This document shows, piece by piece, positions 20,178-29,605 of a stretch of DNA of 32,050 bases (its first letter is position 1; each line of letters starts with the position of its first letter). The stretch is from Tannerellaceae bacterium (lineage in GTDB: Bacteria; Bacteroidota; Bacteroidia; Bacteroidales; Tannerellaceae), in contig JAITRG010000281.1 of the NCBI GenBank assembly GCA_031288515.1, positions 1 to 32,050 on the forward strand, written 5' to 3'. The notes under the pieces were generated by a model that worked only from the letters and a program-made list of their open reading frames with translations, made no database searches and had not been told where the DNA came from. The translations under genes and the position numbers were made by a program.

Positions 20178-21275
20178 ATGTACAGTTACGATAATCGCAT
20201 TGTGTTAACATTAGATGCCGGAGGAACAAATTTTGTTTTTTCGGCTATACAAGCCAATAAAGAAATAGTTACCCCATATTGTTTGCCCGCCTGTTCTGAT
20301 CACTTTGAAAAATGTTTGGATACATTAGTGAAAGGATTTACTCATAAAAAAAAGCAATTGTTAAGTGAACCCGTTGCTATTAGTTTTGCATTTCCCGGAC
20401 CGGCCGATTACAAGAATGGTATAATTGGAGATCTGCCTAATTTTCCTTCTTTCAGAGGCGGAGTACCTTTAGGCCCTTTTTTGGAAGAATATTTCCAAAT
20501 ACCTGTATTTATAAATAATGATGGCAATCTGTTTGCATACGGAGAAGCATTAGCTGGAGCGCTCCCTGATCTGAATAAGCGACTGAAGGAACATGGTAGC
20601 AAAAGAGAATATAAAAATCTGACAGGAATCACGTTTGGCACAGGTTTCGGGTCAGGAATAGTAATCGACAATCATTTGCTGACTGGAGATAATGACTGTG
20701 GGGGCGATATATGGGTGTTAAGAAACAAGCTGCATCCGAATATGATAGCCGAAGAAAGTGTCAGCATCCGTGCTATAACGAGGGTATACGACGAATTATC
20801 TCATATTGAAGATAAGGCATTGACTCCAAAAGATATTTTCCTCATTGCCGAGGGAGATAAAGATGGTGACAGGCAAGCCGCTATCGATAGTTTTGCCCAA
20901 TTTGGAGAAGCGGCTGGCGATGCAATCGCTCACTTACTGACATTCACAGATGGTATTGTTGTTACAGGAGGCGGAATTATGGGCGCCGCGAAATATATTA
21001 TGCCAGCCCTGTTGAAAGAGATGAAATCAACGCTGACCACATTTGCCGGCAATACTTTATCTCGCTTACAGATGGAAATATTTGATATGGCAGATGAAAA
21101 ACAATTTGAATATTTCCTTTTAGATAAAAGCGTAGAGCTTCAGATACCCGGGAGTAATAAAACTGCCCATTATAATCCCAATAAAAAAACAGTAATAATG
21201 AAGACTGCTCTTGGAACCAGCAGGGCAATTTCATTGGGAGCTTATGCGTATGCATTACATAAAATAGACAACTGA
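20178..21275 (+). CDS. ROK-family sugar kinase (probable mannokinase/hexokinase)
   Basis: 365 residues. The phosphate-binding motif LTLDAGGTNFVFSAI is at the N-terminus, the catalytic Asp is Asp115 in INNDGNLFAYGEA, and the second phosphate motif FGTGFGSGIV and adenosine motif VTGGGIMGA follow. The usual ROK zinc motif (CxCGxxGCxE) is absent; the equivalent region reads NDCGGDIWVLRN. It would phosphorylate mannose (or glucose) in the cytoplasm and feed the isomerase encoded two genes upstream. Substrate is inferred from the operon. Confidence 0.88.
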   Translation: MYSYDNRIVLTLDAGGTNFVFSAIQANKEIVTPYCLPACSDHFEKCLDTLVKGFTHKKKQLLSEPVAISFAFPGPADYKNGIIGDLPNFPSFRGGVPLGPFLEEYFQIPVFINNDGNLFAYGEALAGALPDLNKRLKEHGSKREYKNLTGITFGTGFGSGIVIDNHLLTGDNDCGGDIWVLRNKLHPNMIAEESVSIRAITRVYDELSHIEDKALTPKDIFLIAEGDKDGDRQAAIDSFAQFGEAAGDAIAHLLTFTDGIVVTGGGIMGAAKYIMPALLKEMKSTLTTFAGNTLSRLQMEIFDMADEKQFEYFLLDKSVELQIPGSNKTAHYNPNKKTVIMKTALGTSRAISLGAYAYALHKIDN

Positions 21276-21306
21276 ATCATATTATCAACGATTTAAATTT
21301 GATCAC

Positions 21307-24300
21307 ATGAAAAATTATTTGTTAACAAAAATGAGCTATGAACAGATCCGACATTTTCTTTCACTAAGAAAAAAAATGTCTTTTAGGGCTTTACTGTCCA
21401 TCTGTTTTCTTATCCTTAGTATAACCATTTATGCTCAGGATAATAAAAGCAGAGTAGAAGGAACAGTAATAGATGTAAATGACGAAAGCATCATCGGAGC
21501 TTCGGTGGTGGAAAAAGGTACAACGAACGGTACTATTACTGATCTTGACGGAAATTTCGTCCTCAATGTATCATCTGCAAATGCAACCTTAATTATTTCA
21601 TATGTTGGATATGAGAATAAGGAGGTATCTATTTCGGGAAAAAAGAACTTGAGAATAACCTTACTTGAGAATAATAAGATATTAGACGAAATAGTAGTTG
21701 TAGGATATGGCAACCAAAAGAAAGTAAACCTGACCGGAGCCGTCTCCTCAGTGGACATAAAAGAATTAGAAAGCAGGCCTGTCGTTAATGTAGTAGAAGC
21801 ATTACAAGGCACTACCCCGGGATTGACAATTCAGCAAAGTAATTCCCAGCCGGGAAGCCGTCCGTCCATTAATATTCGTGGGGTAAACACACTGAATAAT
21901 AATGACCCGATGGTAATAATCGATGGTATACAAGGCGACATTCAGAATGTAAATATGTCGGATATTGAAAATATATCTGTTTTGAAAGATGCTGCATCAG
22001 CTGCCATTTATGGTTCGCGCGCGTCAAATGGGGTTATTCTCATTACTACTAAAAAAGGCAGTAAAGGAACAGCCAGCGTATCCTATGATTATACGTATGC
22101 TATCCAAACGCCAACATTTATGCCCGATATTGTCGATTCATGGACATACGCGGAATTGAGAAATGAAGCATTGTTTAATTCAGGCAGACCTCTTCAATTT
22201 ACTTCGGAACAAATAAGGGATTACAAATTAAATGGTACTAATTCTAATTGGATGAAAGAAATATATAAGTCTAAGGCGCCCCAACAAACGCATAACCTAT
22301 CAATTACAGGCGGGAACGAAAAAACAACCTATTTGGTATCGGGAGCCTATACCGATCAGGAAAGTATGCTCGAAGGACCCGGCTATGGATTAGAACGTTA
22401 CAATTCCCGTGTAAACATAGATACTAAGGTCTCTGAACGGTTTAAATTCAACGTTTTAGCAGCTTATACCCGTAATGCGGTAAAAGATCATGCGTATTGG
22501 ACTGATTGGCTTATCGAGCAAGTCACCCGTATGCCTTCTATTTATCCGATAAAAGATGAAAACGGCGATTATACCTATCCGGGAGGTAGTAATTCAAATG
22601 CTCTGGCCCGTCTGGAGCAAGGAGGAGTGCGTAAAAGTTGGAATGACGATTTATCAGGAATCGTGAATGCAGAGTTTAGATTAATAGAGGGGCTAAAACT
22701 CCAGGGAATGGTTGGAGCACAGTTATATTATAACCGTCTGAAGGAAAATCGTAAAGCTATACCCGGATCAGGAGATCAGGAAAATCGCATGAACAATAGT
22801 TCACAACGGATACAAAATATTACTGCCAACCTCATCTTATCTTATGATAAAAAGTGGGGGGATCATACATTTAACGCAATGGGTGGATATTCTTATGAGG
22901 GAGGTACTGATAACCGTTTCGAAACTTTCAGATTACTGGATGAATCGAATTATGACATTATGGGAGGACTGCAAACCTCTAATACCGGTAATCAGGAATG
23001 GCAGACAGAATGGTCTATTTACTCAGCTTTTTTCCGTTTGAATTATAATTTCAAAGAACGGTATTTGTTTGAATTTAACATCCGAGATGATGTTTCCTCA
23101 AAATTCCGTAAAGGTAATCGTTCTGCATGGTTCCCGTCGTTATCTGCTGCATGGAGAGTTTCGGAAGAGAATTTTTACCCTGAAAGTTTGAAAGACATAA
23201 TGCCCTCTGTTAAAATCAGAGGATCGTGGGGATTGGTTGGTAATAACCGGATAGACAATTATAAATATCAGGCTACCGTAAATGTTTCTCAAGGATACAA
23301 TTTCGGGAACACAATTTATCCTGTGGCTGCTTTTGATGCCGTTAATCCTGATTTGAAATGGGAAACGACAAGTATGTATAATATCGGAGTCGATTTAAGT
23401 TTTCTGACTAATGCGTTGACATTTTCCGGAGAGTATTACTTTAATGATACCTACGATATTCTTGTTAATATTCCTGTTCCGGGATTATATGGAGGCGGTT
23501 CTCCTATTCAGAATGCAGGAAAAGTTAGAAACAAAGGATGGGAATTATCGGCACGTTATAATTTGAGAACCGGAAAAGTGAATCATAATTTCTCTGCAAG
23601 TTTGGCTGATAGCCAAAATAAAGTAATCGATCTTAAAGGTACATATTGGATTAATGGCTCAGATGTAACCAGTATTGTGAAAGAAGGATATCCAATAAAT
23701 TCATATTATGCTTACCGTTGGGATGGATATTTTCAAAATGAAGAAGAAGTAGCCCAAGGGCCTCATCTGGATGGTATCACTCCTAAACCGGGAGATATAC
23801 GCTACTTGGATAAAGATGGGGATGGAGTTATCAAAGAAGATGATGACCGCTTTGTATTAGGAAACAGGTTTCCTCGCTTTTTATACGGTTTTAATTATGC
23901 CGCAGAATGGAAAGGGTTTGACTTTTCTATGTTCTGGCAGGGAGTAGGTCAACGAAAAGTATGGCTTAGGGGAGAATCTGTTGAAGCCTTCCATAATAAT
24001 AATGAAGGTCCGGTCTTTAATTTCCATATCGACCGTTGGACTCCTGATAACCTCAACGCATCCTATCCCCGTTTGACAGTAGGGGCTGAATCGGCTAATA
24101 ATGCAGCTAAATCGAACTTCTGGATTGAAAATGCGGCTTATTTACGACTCAAGAATGTACAGTTGGGTTATACGCTTCCTGTCAATTTGACTAGAAAATT
24201 TTCGATCAGCCGTCTTCGTATATATGCAAGTATACAGAATGCTCTTACTTTCTGTGATATGAAAGGAGGATGGGATCCTGAAACCACAGATGGCGGAGGT

Positions 24301-24354
24301 CGTATCTATCCGGTAAACAGGACTTATTCTATGGGATTGAATCTTAATTTTTAA
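21307..24354 (+). CDS. SusC/RagA-family TonB-dependent outer-membrane transporter
   Basis: 1015 residues. After a signal sequence (RALLSICFLILSITIYAQ) come a carboxypeptidase-D-like regulatory domain (VEGTVIDVNDESIIGASVVE), the SusC linker EIVVVGYGNQKKVNLTGAVS, the plug domain with INIRGVNTLNNNDPMVIIDG and AAIYGSRASNGVILITTKKG, and a beta barrel ending SMGLNLNF. It imports oligosaccharides across the outer membrane using TonB energy, in complex with SusD. The first ATG leaves about 24 residues before the hydrophobic core; the Met at 21331 or 21376 may be the real start. A TAAATTTG box at 21294-21301 hints at an internal promoter. Confidence 0.95.
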   Translation: MKNYLLTKMSYEQIRHFLSLRKKMSFRALLSICFLILSITIYAQDNKSRVEGTVIDVNDESIIGASVVEKGTTNGTITDLDGNFVLNVSSANATLIISYVGYENKEVSISGKKNLRITLLENNKILDEIVVVGYGNQKKVNLTGAVSSVDIKELESRPVVNVVEALQGTTPGLTIQQSNSQPGSRPSINIRGVNTLNNNDPMVIIDGIQGDIQNVNMSDIENISVLKDAASAAIYGSRASNGVILITTKKGSKGTASVSYDYTYAIQTPTFMPDIVDSWTYAELRNEALFNSGRPLQFTSEQIRDYKLNGTNSNWMKEIYKSKAPQQTHNLSITGGNEKTTYLVSGAYTDQESMLEGPGYGLERYNSRVNIDTKVSERFKFNVLAAYTRNAVKDHAYWTDWLIEQVTRMPSIYPIKDENGDYTYPGGSNSNALARLEQGGVRKSWNDDLSGIVNAEFRLIEGLKLQGMVGAQLYYNRLKENRKAIPGSGDQENRMNNSSQRIQNITANLILSYDKKWGDHTFNAMGGYSYEGGTDNRFETFRLLDESNYDIMGGLQTSNTGNQEWQTEWSIYSAFFRLNYNFKERYLFEFNIRDDVSSKFRKGNRSAWFPSLSAAWRVSEENFYPESLKDIMPSVKIRGSWGLVGNNRIDNYKYQATVNVSQGYNFGNTIYPVAAFDAVNPDLKWETTSMYNIGVDLSFLTNALTFSGEYYFNDTYDILVNIPVPGLYGGGSPIQNAGKVRNKGWELSARYNLRTGKVNHNFSASLADSQNKVIDLKGTYWINGSDVTSIVKEGYPINSYYAYRWDGYFQNEEEVAQGPHLDGITPKPGDIRYLDKDGDGVIKEDDDRFVLGNRFPRFLYGFNYAAEWKGFDFSMFWQGVGQRKVWLRGESVEAFHNNNEGPVFNFHIDRWTPDNLNASYPRLTVGAESANNAAKSNFWIENAAYLRLKNVQLGYTLPVNLTRKFSISRLRIYASIQNALTFCDMKGGWDPETTDGGGRIYPVNRTYSMGLNLNF

Positions 24355-24365
24355 AAAACAATAAA

Positions 24366-25967
24366 ATGAAAAAATATATCAATATATTACGATACACAGT
24401 TGCAATAGCTGTTACGTTGGCGTGTATAACGTCTTGCGAAGACCTCGAACTCTCCCCACATGACAGGGATACCGACAAAGACTTTTGGGAAAAAACCGAG
24501 TCAGCTATTTACATGGTGAACAAATGTTATCAGGGGATGAATAACGCCGATGAAGTTTTATACTCTGATGCTATGACTGACAATGCTTACACCAAAGCAC
24601 ATACTCATAATCAACAGGTAGGCAATGGTTTATTTACTCCTGCCGACATGTATGTACGTTCGGTATGGGGTTACCGTTATGCAGGTATACGCGATTGTAA
24701 TCTATTATTGAACAATATACAGCTCGTTCCGGGTTTGAGTGACGAATTGAGGAATCGTTATATCGGAGAAGTAACTTTTGTAAGAGCATATCATTATTTC
24801 GAATTGTATTCCAAATTCGGTGATATCCCATACTTTACACACGTTATATCCATCAGCGAATCTAAAACTATAGGACGTACGCCTAAATCAGAAGTAGTAA
24901 ATAATATACTAAACGAATTATCCACCATTATTGACAACAACTATCTTCCTCCTTCTTATGATGATAAAAATACAGGGCGGATAACACGTTGGGCTGCCAT
25001 GGGGCTGAAAGCCCGTATTTTGATGTTTGAAGGGCGATTTAGCGAGGTTACTCCTATAACAAACAAAATAATGACAGAGGGAGGTTTTTCATTATTTGGA
25101 AATTATGAAAACTTATTCAAAATTGAAAATGAAAATAATTCAGAAGTAATGCTCGATGTGCAGTATAAGCCGGTAGACAGGGAATATCAGGTACAATATC
25201 AGTTTTTACCTCCATCATTAGGGGGACATTCACAACTTGCACCACTTCAGGAATTAGTTGACGATTATATCACTTTGGATGGATATACAATAAAAAATGC
25301 ACCCGCTTCAAGTTATGACCCTGCTAATCCGTTCGCTAACCGGGATCCGCGTTTAGCTGCCAGCATCATTTATACAGGCAATTCCTATACTTTAGCTGAT
25401 GGGTCGGCCCACGAAGTTGACTGTACTAAAAACGCGGCCCCAAATGGTTATGACTTCTCCTCCGATTGCTCACCTACAGGGTATTACATGAAAAAATATT
25501 GGGATAACACATATCGGTCAAACCTTATGTCAGGTTTAAATATAATTCTAATGCGTTATGCAGATATTTTGCTAATGCATGCCGAAGCATTAGCAGAGCA
25601 GAATCAGTTGGATGCAACTGAATGGAACCGTACTATACAGTTGATTCGTACCCGTGCTGGATTTACAGATACAAAAGCTTTGAATTTTCCCACAACGGGT
25701 GACCTGAAAGACATAGTGCGCCGCGAACGCCGTTGCGAATTAGCTCTTGAAGGCTTAAGACACAAAGATATTATTCGTTGGAAAACGGCAGAACAAGTGC
25801 TTAACGGATGGTGTCATGGTCTCTATACAGGAGATGCGGTTGGAACAGATAATGGTTATGTACGTGTAGATGAAAGAAGATTTGATGCTACAAAACATTA
25901 CTTATGGCCCTTACCTCAGAACGAAAGAGATTTGAATGAAAACCTCACACAAAACCCTAAATGGTAA
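24366..25967 (+). CDS. SusD/RagB-family glycan-binding lipoprotein
   Basis: 533 residues with a lipobox (LACITSC, Cys23) and mature N-terminus CEDLELSPHDRD. It caps the SusC barrel on the cell surface and captures glycan. Family features include the N-terminal helical repeats with AYHYFELYSKFGDIPYFT, the ILMRYADILLMHAEALAEQN helix and the C-terminal motif RRERRCELALEGLRHKDIIR followed by WPLPQNERDLN. It begins 11 bp after susC. No truncation is seen. Confidence 0.95.
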   Translation: MKKYINILRYTVAIAVTLACITSCEDLELSPHDRDTDKDFWEKTESAIYMVNKCYQGMNNADEVLYSDAMTDNAYTKAHTHNQQVGNGLFTPADMYVRSVWGYRYAGIRDCNLLLNNIQLVPGLSDELRNRYIGEVTFVRAYHYFELYSKFGDIPYFTHVISISESKTIGRTPKSEVVNNILNELSTIIDNNYLPPSYDDKNTGRITRWAAMGLKARILMFEGRFSEVTPITNKIMTEGGFSLFGNYENLFKIENENNSEVMLDVQYKPVDREYQVQYQFLPPSLGGHSQLAPLQELVDDYITLDGYTIKNAPASSYDPANPFANRDPRLAASIIYTGNSYTLADGSAHEVDCTKNAAPNGYDFSSDCSPTGYYMKKYWDNTYRSNLMSGLNIILMRYADILLMHAEALAEQNQLDATEWNRTIQLIRTRAGFTDTKALNFPTTGDLKDIVRRERRCELALEGLRHKDIIRWKTAEQVLNGWCHGLYTGDAVGTDNGYVRVDERRFDATKHYLWPLPQNERDLNENLTQNPKW

Positions 25968-25984
25968 CACTTAAATTGAAAATC

Positions 25985-27127
25985 ATGAAATATCTTTATT
26001 TATCATTAACAGCAACCATCCTGCTTTTATTTAGTAATTGCTCGGATGATTATAAACTTTCAACCGGATTTACAGTTCCCACTGAATTATCATCTCCGGC
26101 GAAAGTAGAACTGGATGTAACTTCATCAAATAATATAATTTTGTCATGGAACGGAGGAGGAGCCGATGACGGTTCATATGTAATATACGAAGTCCTTTTC
26201 ACAAAAAAAGGAGAAACATTTTCTGAGCCTATAGAAAAAATGGCGAGTGATTATGGCGCTCAAGCCAAGCTGACACTTACGCATGCAGTGTTGAATGGTA
26301 TTGCCCGTAAAGCCGGAATTAAACCGGGTGAAACCGGGGAAATATCATGGACGGTGACTACCTCAAAAGGTGGAGATATTAAAACAATAGATCTCAAAAA
26401 AGACATGGAAGTTACCCGTGGCGATGGCATAGACAATATGCCTGATAATTTATACTTATATGGCTCAGGAAATGAAAGCGGTGGAACAGACGGCTCATTA
26501 TTCCGGAAAGCTTCGGATGGAATATATATTATCTATTCAAAAATATCAGGTAGTGGCGATATTGAGTTGAAAGGAAAAATTGGAGATGAAGAATTCGCCT
26601 ACCATCTGGAAGATGCAAAACTGAAAGATGGTTCCGGAGTAACCAATATTACGCCAAACACGAATCCGTACAGAATAACCGTTGATTTTAATACTCTATC
26701 TGTCAAGACAGAAATTATTTCAAATGTGAGATGTATCTGGGGAGCTTCCTTTGATGTTATCGGCAACTTATCCTATATCGGTAACGGCAAGTTTGCTGCC
26801 GATAATTGTGCCATCAGGTTTCTTGATCCAAGCAAACCGGAAACAAATCCTCCGGGCTGGCTGAGCTGGATAGAAGAAAGATATTATTTCATAGCCACTG
26901 TGGACGGTACTGATAAATGTTGGGGACGTATGGACGGAGTAAGTTCGGAAAGGCCGACAGGCAATGAGCCATTATCTTTTTACGAACTTGGTGAATTTAC
27001 ATGGAGCCAGTGGGATCATCTTTGGAAAATGAAAGGCGATCTCGATTCTAAAAAAGCAACTATAACAATAGACGCCAACAAAGAAAACCTGATGATACAT
27101 GAATTTTCAAATGTAACCAATCTTTAA
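25985..27127 (+). CDS. SusE-like surface glycan-binding lipoprotein
   Basis: 380 residues from the ATG at 25985 (MKYLYLSLTATILLLFSNCS), which puts the lipobox LFSNC near residue 19; an in-frame ATG at 25961 overlapping susD is less suitable. An N-terminal SusE-type immunoglobulin-like domain (LSSPAKVELDVTSSNNIILS, then GEISWTVTTSKG) is followed by two or more beta-rich domains (NLYLYGSGNESGG; VRCIWGASFDVIGNLSYIGN). The position directly after susD and before glycanases fits a surface binding protein for the same glycan. Confidence 0.8.
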   Translation: MKYLYLSLTATILLLFSNCSDDYKLSTGFTVPTELSSPAKVELDVTSSNNIILSWNGGGADDGSYVIYEVLFTKKGETFSEPIEKMASDYGAQAKLTLTHAVLNGIARKAGIKPGETGEISWTVTTSKGGDIKTIDLKKDMEVTRGDGIDNMPDNLYLYGSGNESGGTDGSLFRKASDGIYIIYSKISGSGDIELKGKIGDEEFAYHLEDAKLKDGSGVTNITPNTNPYRITVDFNTLSVKTEIISNVRCIWGASFDVIGNLSYIGNGKFAADNCAIRFLDPSKPETNPPGWLSWIEERYYFIATVDGTDKCWGRMDGVSSERPTGNEPLSFYELGEFTWSQWDHLWKMKGDLDSKKATITIDANKENLMIHEFSNVTNL

Positions 27128-27135
27128 ACACGTAT

Positions 27136-27195
27136 ATCCTATACAGATTTGTTATCTGTAATATATTTGTTATCTGTAATATATCTGTATAGGAT
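27136..27195 (+). other. Large stem-loop with nested tandem repeat between susE-like and GH76 genes
   Basis: ATCCTATACAGAT (27136-27148) is perfectly complementary to ATCTGTATAGGAT (27183-27195): a 13-bp stem with a 34-nt loop. The loop is two exact copies of the 18-bp unit TTTGTTATCTGTAATATA (27148-27165, 27166-27183). The 5' ACAGAT can pair with any of three ATCTGT copies (27154, 27172, 27183), giving mutually exclusive hairpins. No T-run follows. It lies 15 nt before the mannanase start and may control mRNA processing, stability or downstream expression. Confidence 0.6.
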
Positions 27196-27209
27196 TAAAA
27201 TTTTATAAT

Positions 27210-28409
27210 ATGAAAAAAATACTATATTTATTTATAATAGCTCTGTTTGTTGTTTCTTGTGACGATGGTTCCGAACCCTATGTGAAACCCGACGGCGGAA
27301 AAACCCCTCCCGAAGAAACAGTATATTGTTATTTGAGGGCCAAAGAAATATTTGATCTTATAAATCAATATTATAAAGCAGGCGATTTATTCAAGGAAAA
27401 TTATCCTATGCAATCGGGAGATGCTACATACTCGTTTTTATGGCCTTACGATGCACTGGTAAGTGGCGCTGCTCAACTTCACGAACTGGGATATAATATC
27501 AACTACAGTGGAATTGTCAATGGTTTCGAAAAATATTATACCGATGGAGCTCAGGGCAACAGTATTGGAGGCTACGGCTCTTCTACTAACGGGACTTCCG
27601 GAGGAGGAACACGCTTCTATGATGATAATTCGATAGTAGGGATCAGTCTGCTTGAAGCATACCGTCTGACACAGGATGCGACCTGTCTTCAACGGGCATC
27701 CAGAATAGTTCCTTTCTTGAAAAATGGCATTGATAGTAATCTGGGCGGTGCATTGTGGTGGAATGAGGAATACAGATACAATACATCCGCTACTGAAGCC
27801 AATAAACCTACTTGCTCAAATGGCTACGCCACTCTTTTCCTTCTCGAATATTATAAAGTTTGTCCGGAAGCGGAAAAACAAGCAGTATTAGATATGGCAA
27901 AAGGCTTATATGATTGGTTGCGGGCTAATTTATATGATTCGTTTACAAAATGTTATTGGAACGACCGTAATACCAATGGGACAATAAATAAAACATTCTG
28001 GACATACAATGCAGCCGTAATGGTACAAAATGGAATCCGTTTAGCTGAAATTACTGGTAACAACCAATATCTGGATGAAGCTAAAACCACAGCATCAGGA
28101 GCTTATGATTATTTTGTAAAAACACAAAACGGAGTTCTTTCATACACCGATACAGACCCATGGTTCAACACCAAATTATTACGTGCTTATATAGATTTAG
28201 AGCCATATAGCGAAACAGCTAAAACATTTATAGAAACATATTATAACTTTACAAACAATGGTTATAAAAAAGCAAGGACGGAGACAGGCTTCTTCTATGA
28301 AGACTGGACCGGTAGAAATCCGGGAAGGTATTATTCATTGCTTATGCAGGCTGCCGTTGTCGAATCTTATGGAGCATTAGCCGTTTATAAAGGAGAACAG
28401 AAGAATTAA
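27210..28409 (+). CDS. GH76 endo-alpha-1,6-mannanase, lipoprotein
   Basis: 399 residues with a lipobox (FVVSC, Cys17) and a short Pro/Gly-rich linker, so probably attached to the outer membrane. The alpha/alpha barrel is of the GH76 type: FLWPYDALVSGAAQL, then the adjacent acidic pair in FYDDNSIVGISLLEAY (Asp138, Asp139), which in characterised GH76 mannanases are the catalytic residues, then CSNGYATLFLLEYY and the C-terminal GFFYEDWTGRNPGRYYSL. It hydrolyses alpha-1,6-mannosyl backbones such as that of yeast mannan. It is followed after 4 bp by a second GH76 gene. Confidence 0.93.
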   Translation: MKKILYLFIIALFVVSCDDGSEPYVKPDGGKTPPEETVYCYLRAKEIFDLINQYYKAGDLFKENYPMQSGDATYSFLWPYDALVSGAAQLHELGYNINYSGIVNGFEKYYTDGAQGNSIGGYGSSTNGTSGGGTRFYDDNSIVGISLLEAYRLTQDATCLQRASRIVPFLKNGIDSNLGGALWWNEEYRYNTSATEANKPTCSNGYATLFLLEYYKVCPEAEKQAVLDMAKGLYDWLRANLYDSFTKCYWNDRNTNGTINKTFWTYNAAVMVQNGIRLAEITGNNQYLDEAKTTASGAYDYFVKTQNGVLSYTDTDPWFNTKLLRAYIDLEPYSETAKTFIETYYNFTNNGYKKARTETGFFYEDWTGRNPGRYYSLLMQAAVVESYGALAVYKGEQKN

Positions 28410-28413
28410 GAAT

Positions 28414-29592
28414 ATGAAATTTTGGTTATCTTTAGTATTAGTTTTTTGCGGGTGCATTTTTCAGGCAGACGCCCAACAACAGGGTATTTATCTCGACAGG
28501 GCAGAAGAAGCTTTTGCCCTGGTCTGGGATAAGTATCGGGTAAATGAATATGGTTTGTTTTCAGAATATTATCCGAATAGTTATAAGCCGGATTTGAATT
28601 ATTTTCAGGGTGATGTACAGCAGGCAAAGGAAGTGTCATATCTATGGCCTATGAGCGGAGTGTTTTCATCTGTAACTGTATTGATGGAGATAAATCAAAA
28701 CAAATATGCTTCTTATCTGGATTCGATGGTTATAGCTGTAGAGAAATATTTAGACAAGACTCGCACCCCTTATGGATATCAGGCTTATCCTTCGAAGTTT
28801 GAGGTTGTAGACCGTTATTACGATGACAACGGACTCGTAGGGATTGATTATATTGATTCGTACAATCTGACCAAAAATCCATTATACCTGCAACGTGCAA
28901 AAGATGTAATGACTTTTATCGAAAGTGGATGGACAGACGATTTTGGCGGCGGTGTGTCGTGGCTCGAAGGTATCAGGGATCAGAAACCTGCTTGCTCGAA
29001 TGGAAAAGCCACAGTACTGGCATTGAAACTATATGAAGCTACCCACGAACAACAATATCTGAATTATGGAATGAAATCGTACAATTGGATGATATCTACC
29101 TTGCGTGACGATTCGCTCCATATCATATGGAATTCCTTGCTGACACCGGAAGGTACTCATAGCGAAGTACAGAAACATCCCTATACTTATAATACGGGAA
29201 CGATGATACAAGCGGCTGTTCGTCTATATAAGATTACGAACAATAGTAAGTTTTTGGAAGACGCCAAAGCTCTGGCGGAAGGATCTTGTAAATTTTACTT
29301 CGATCATACGAAAGAAGGTATCCCTTATGTAAAAGATATGCCTTGGTTCACGCTTGTACTGTTCAGAGGATATCAAGAATTGTATGAGATAGATAAAGAC
29401 CTTCGTTATGTGAATGTCGTTATTGAACGTGCCGATTGGGCATGGCAACATGCCCGGGATAAGGAAGGCCTTTCATATCACGATTGGTCAGGCAGAGAAG
29501 ACGAGAGTAAAAAGCCAAAATGGCTGTTAGATACATCCTGTATGGCTGAATTATATGCTCGTATCGCTATTATTAAAAATGAAAATAAATAA
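28414..29592 (+). CDS. GH76-family alpha-mannanase, exported
   Basis: 392 residues with an N-terminal signal MKFWLSLVLVFCGCIFQADA; cleavage after ADA would give a soluble periplasmic enzyme, although a Cys at 12 or 14 leaves a lipoprotein possible. The family signature is intact: VSYLWPMSGVFSS, the catalytic pair in RYYDDNGLVGIDYIDSY (Asp137, Asp138), CSNGKATVLALKLYE and LSYHDWSGRED near the C-terminus. It is clearly diverged from the neighbouring GH76, so the two likely differ in location or product size, as in other mannan loci with a surface and a periplasmic mannanase. Confidence 0.92.
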   Translation: MKFWLSLVLVFCGCIFQADAQQQGIYLDRAEEAFALVWDKYRVNEYGLFSEYYPNSYKPDLNYFQGDVQQAKEVSYLWPMSGVFSSVTVLMEINQNKYASYLDSMVIAVEKYLDKTRTPYGYQAYPSKFEVVDRYYDDNGLVGIDYIDSYNLTKNPLYLQRAKDVMTFIESGWTDDFGGGVSWLEGIRDQKPACSNGKATVLALKLYEATHEQQYLNYGMKSYNWMISTLRDDSLHIIWNSLLTPEGTHSEVQKHPYTYNTGTMIQAAVRLYKITNNSKFLEDAKALAEGSCKFYFDHTKEGIPYVKDMPWFTLVLFRGYQELYEIDKDLRYVNVVIERADWAWQHARDKEGLSYHDWSGREDESKKPKWLLDTSCMAELYARIAIIKNENK

Positions 29593-29605
29593 ATAAATAC
29601 AGATT

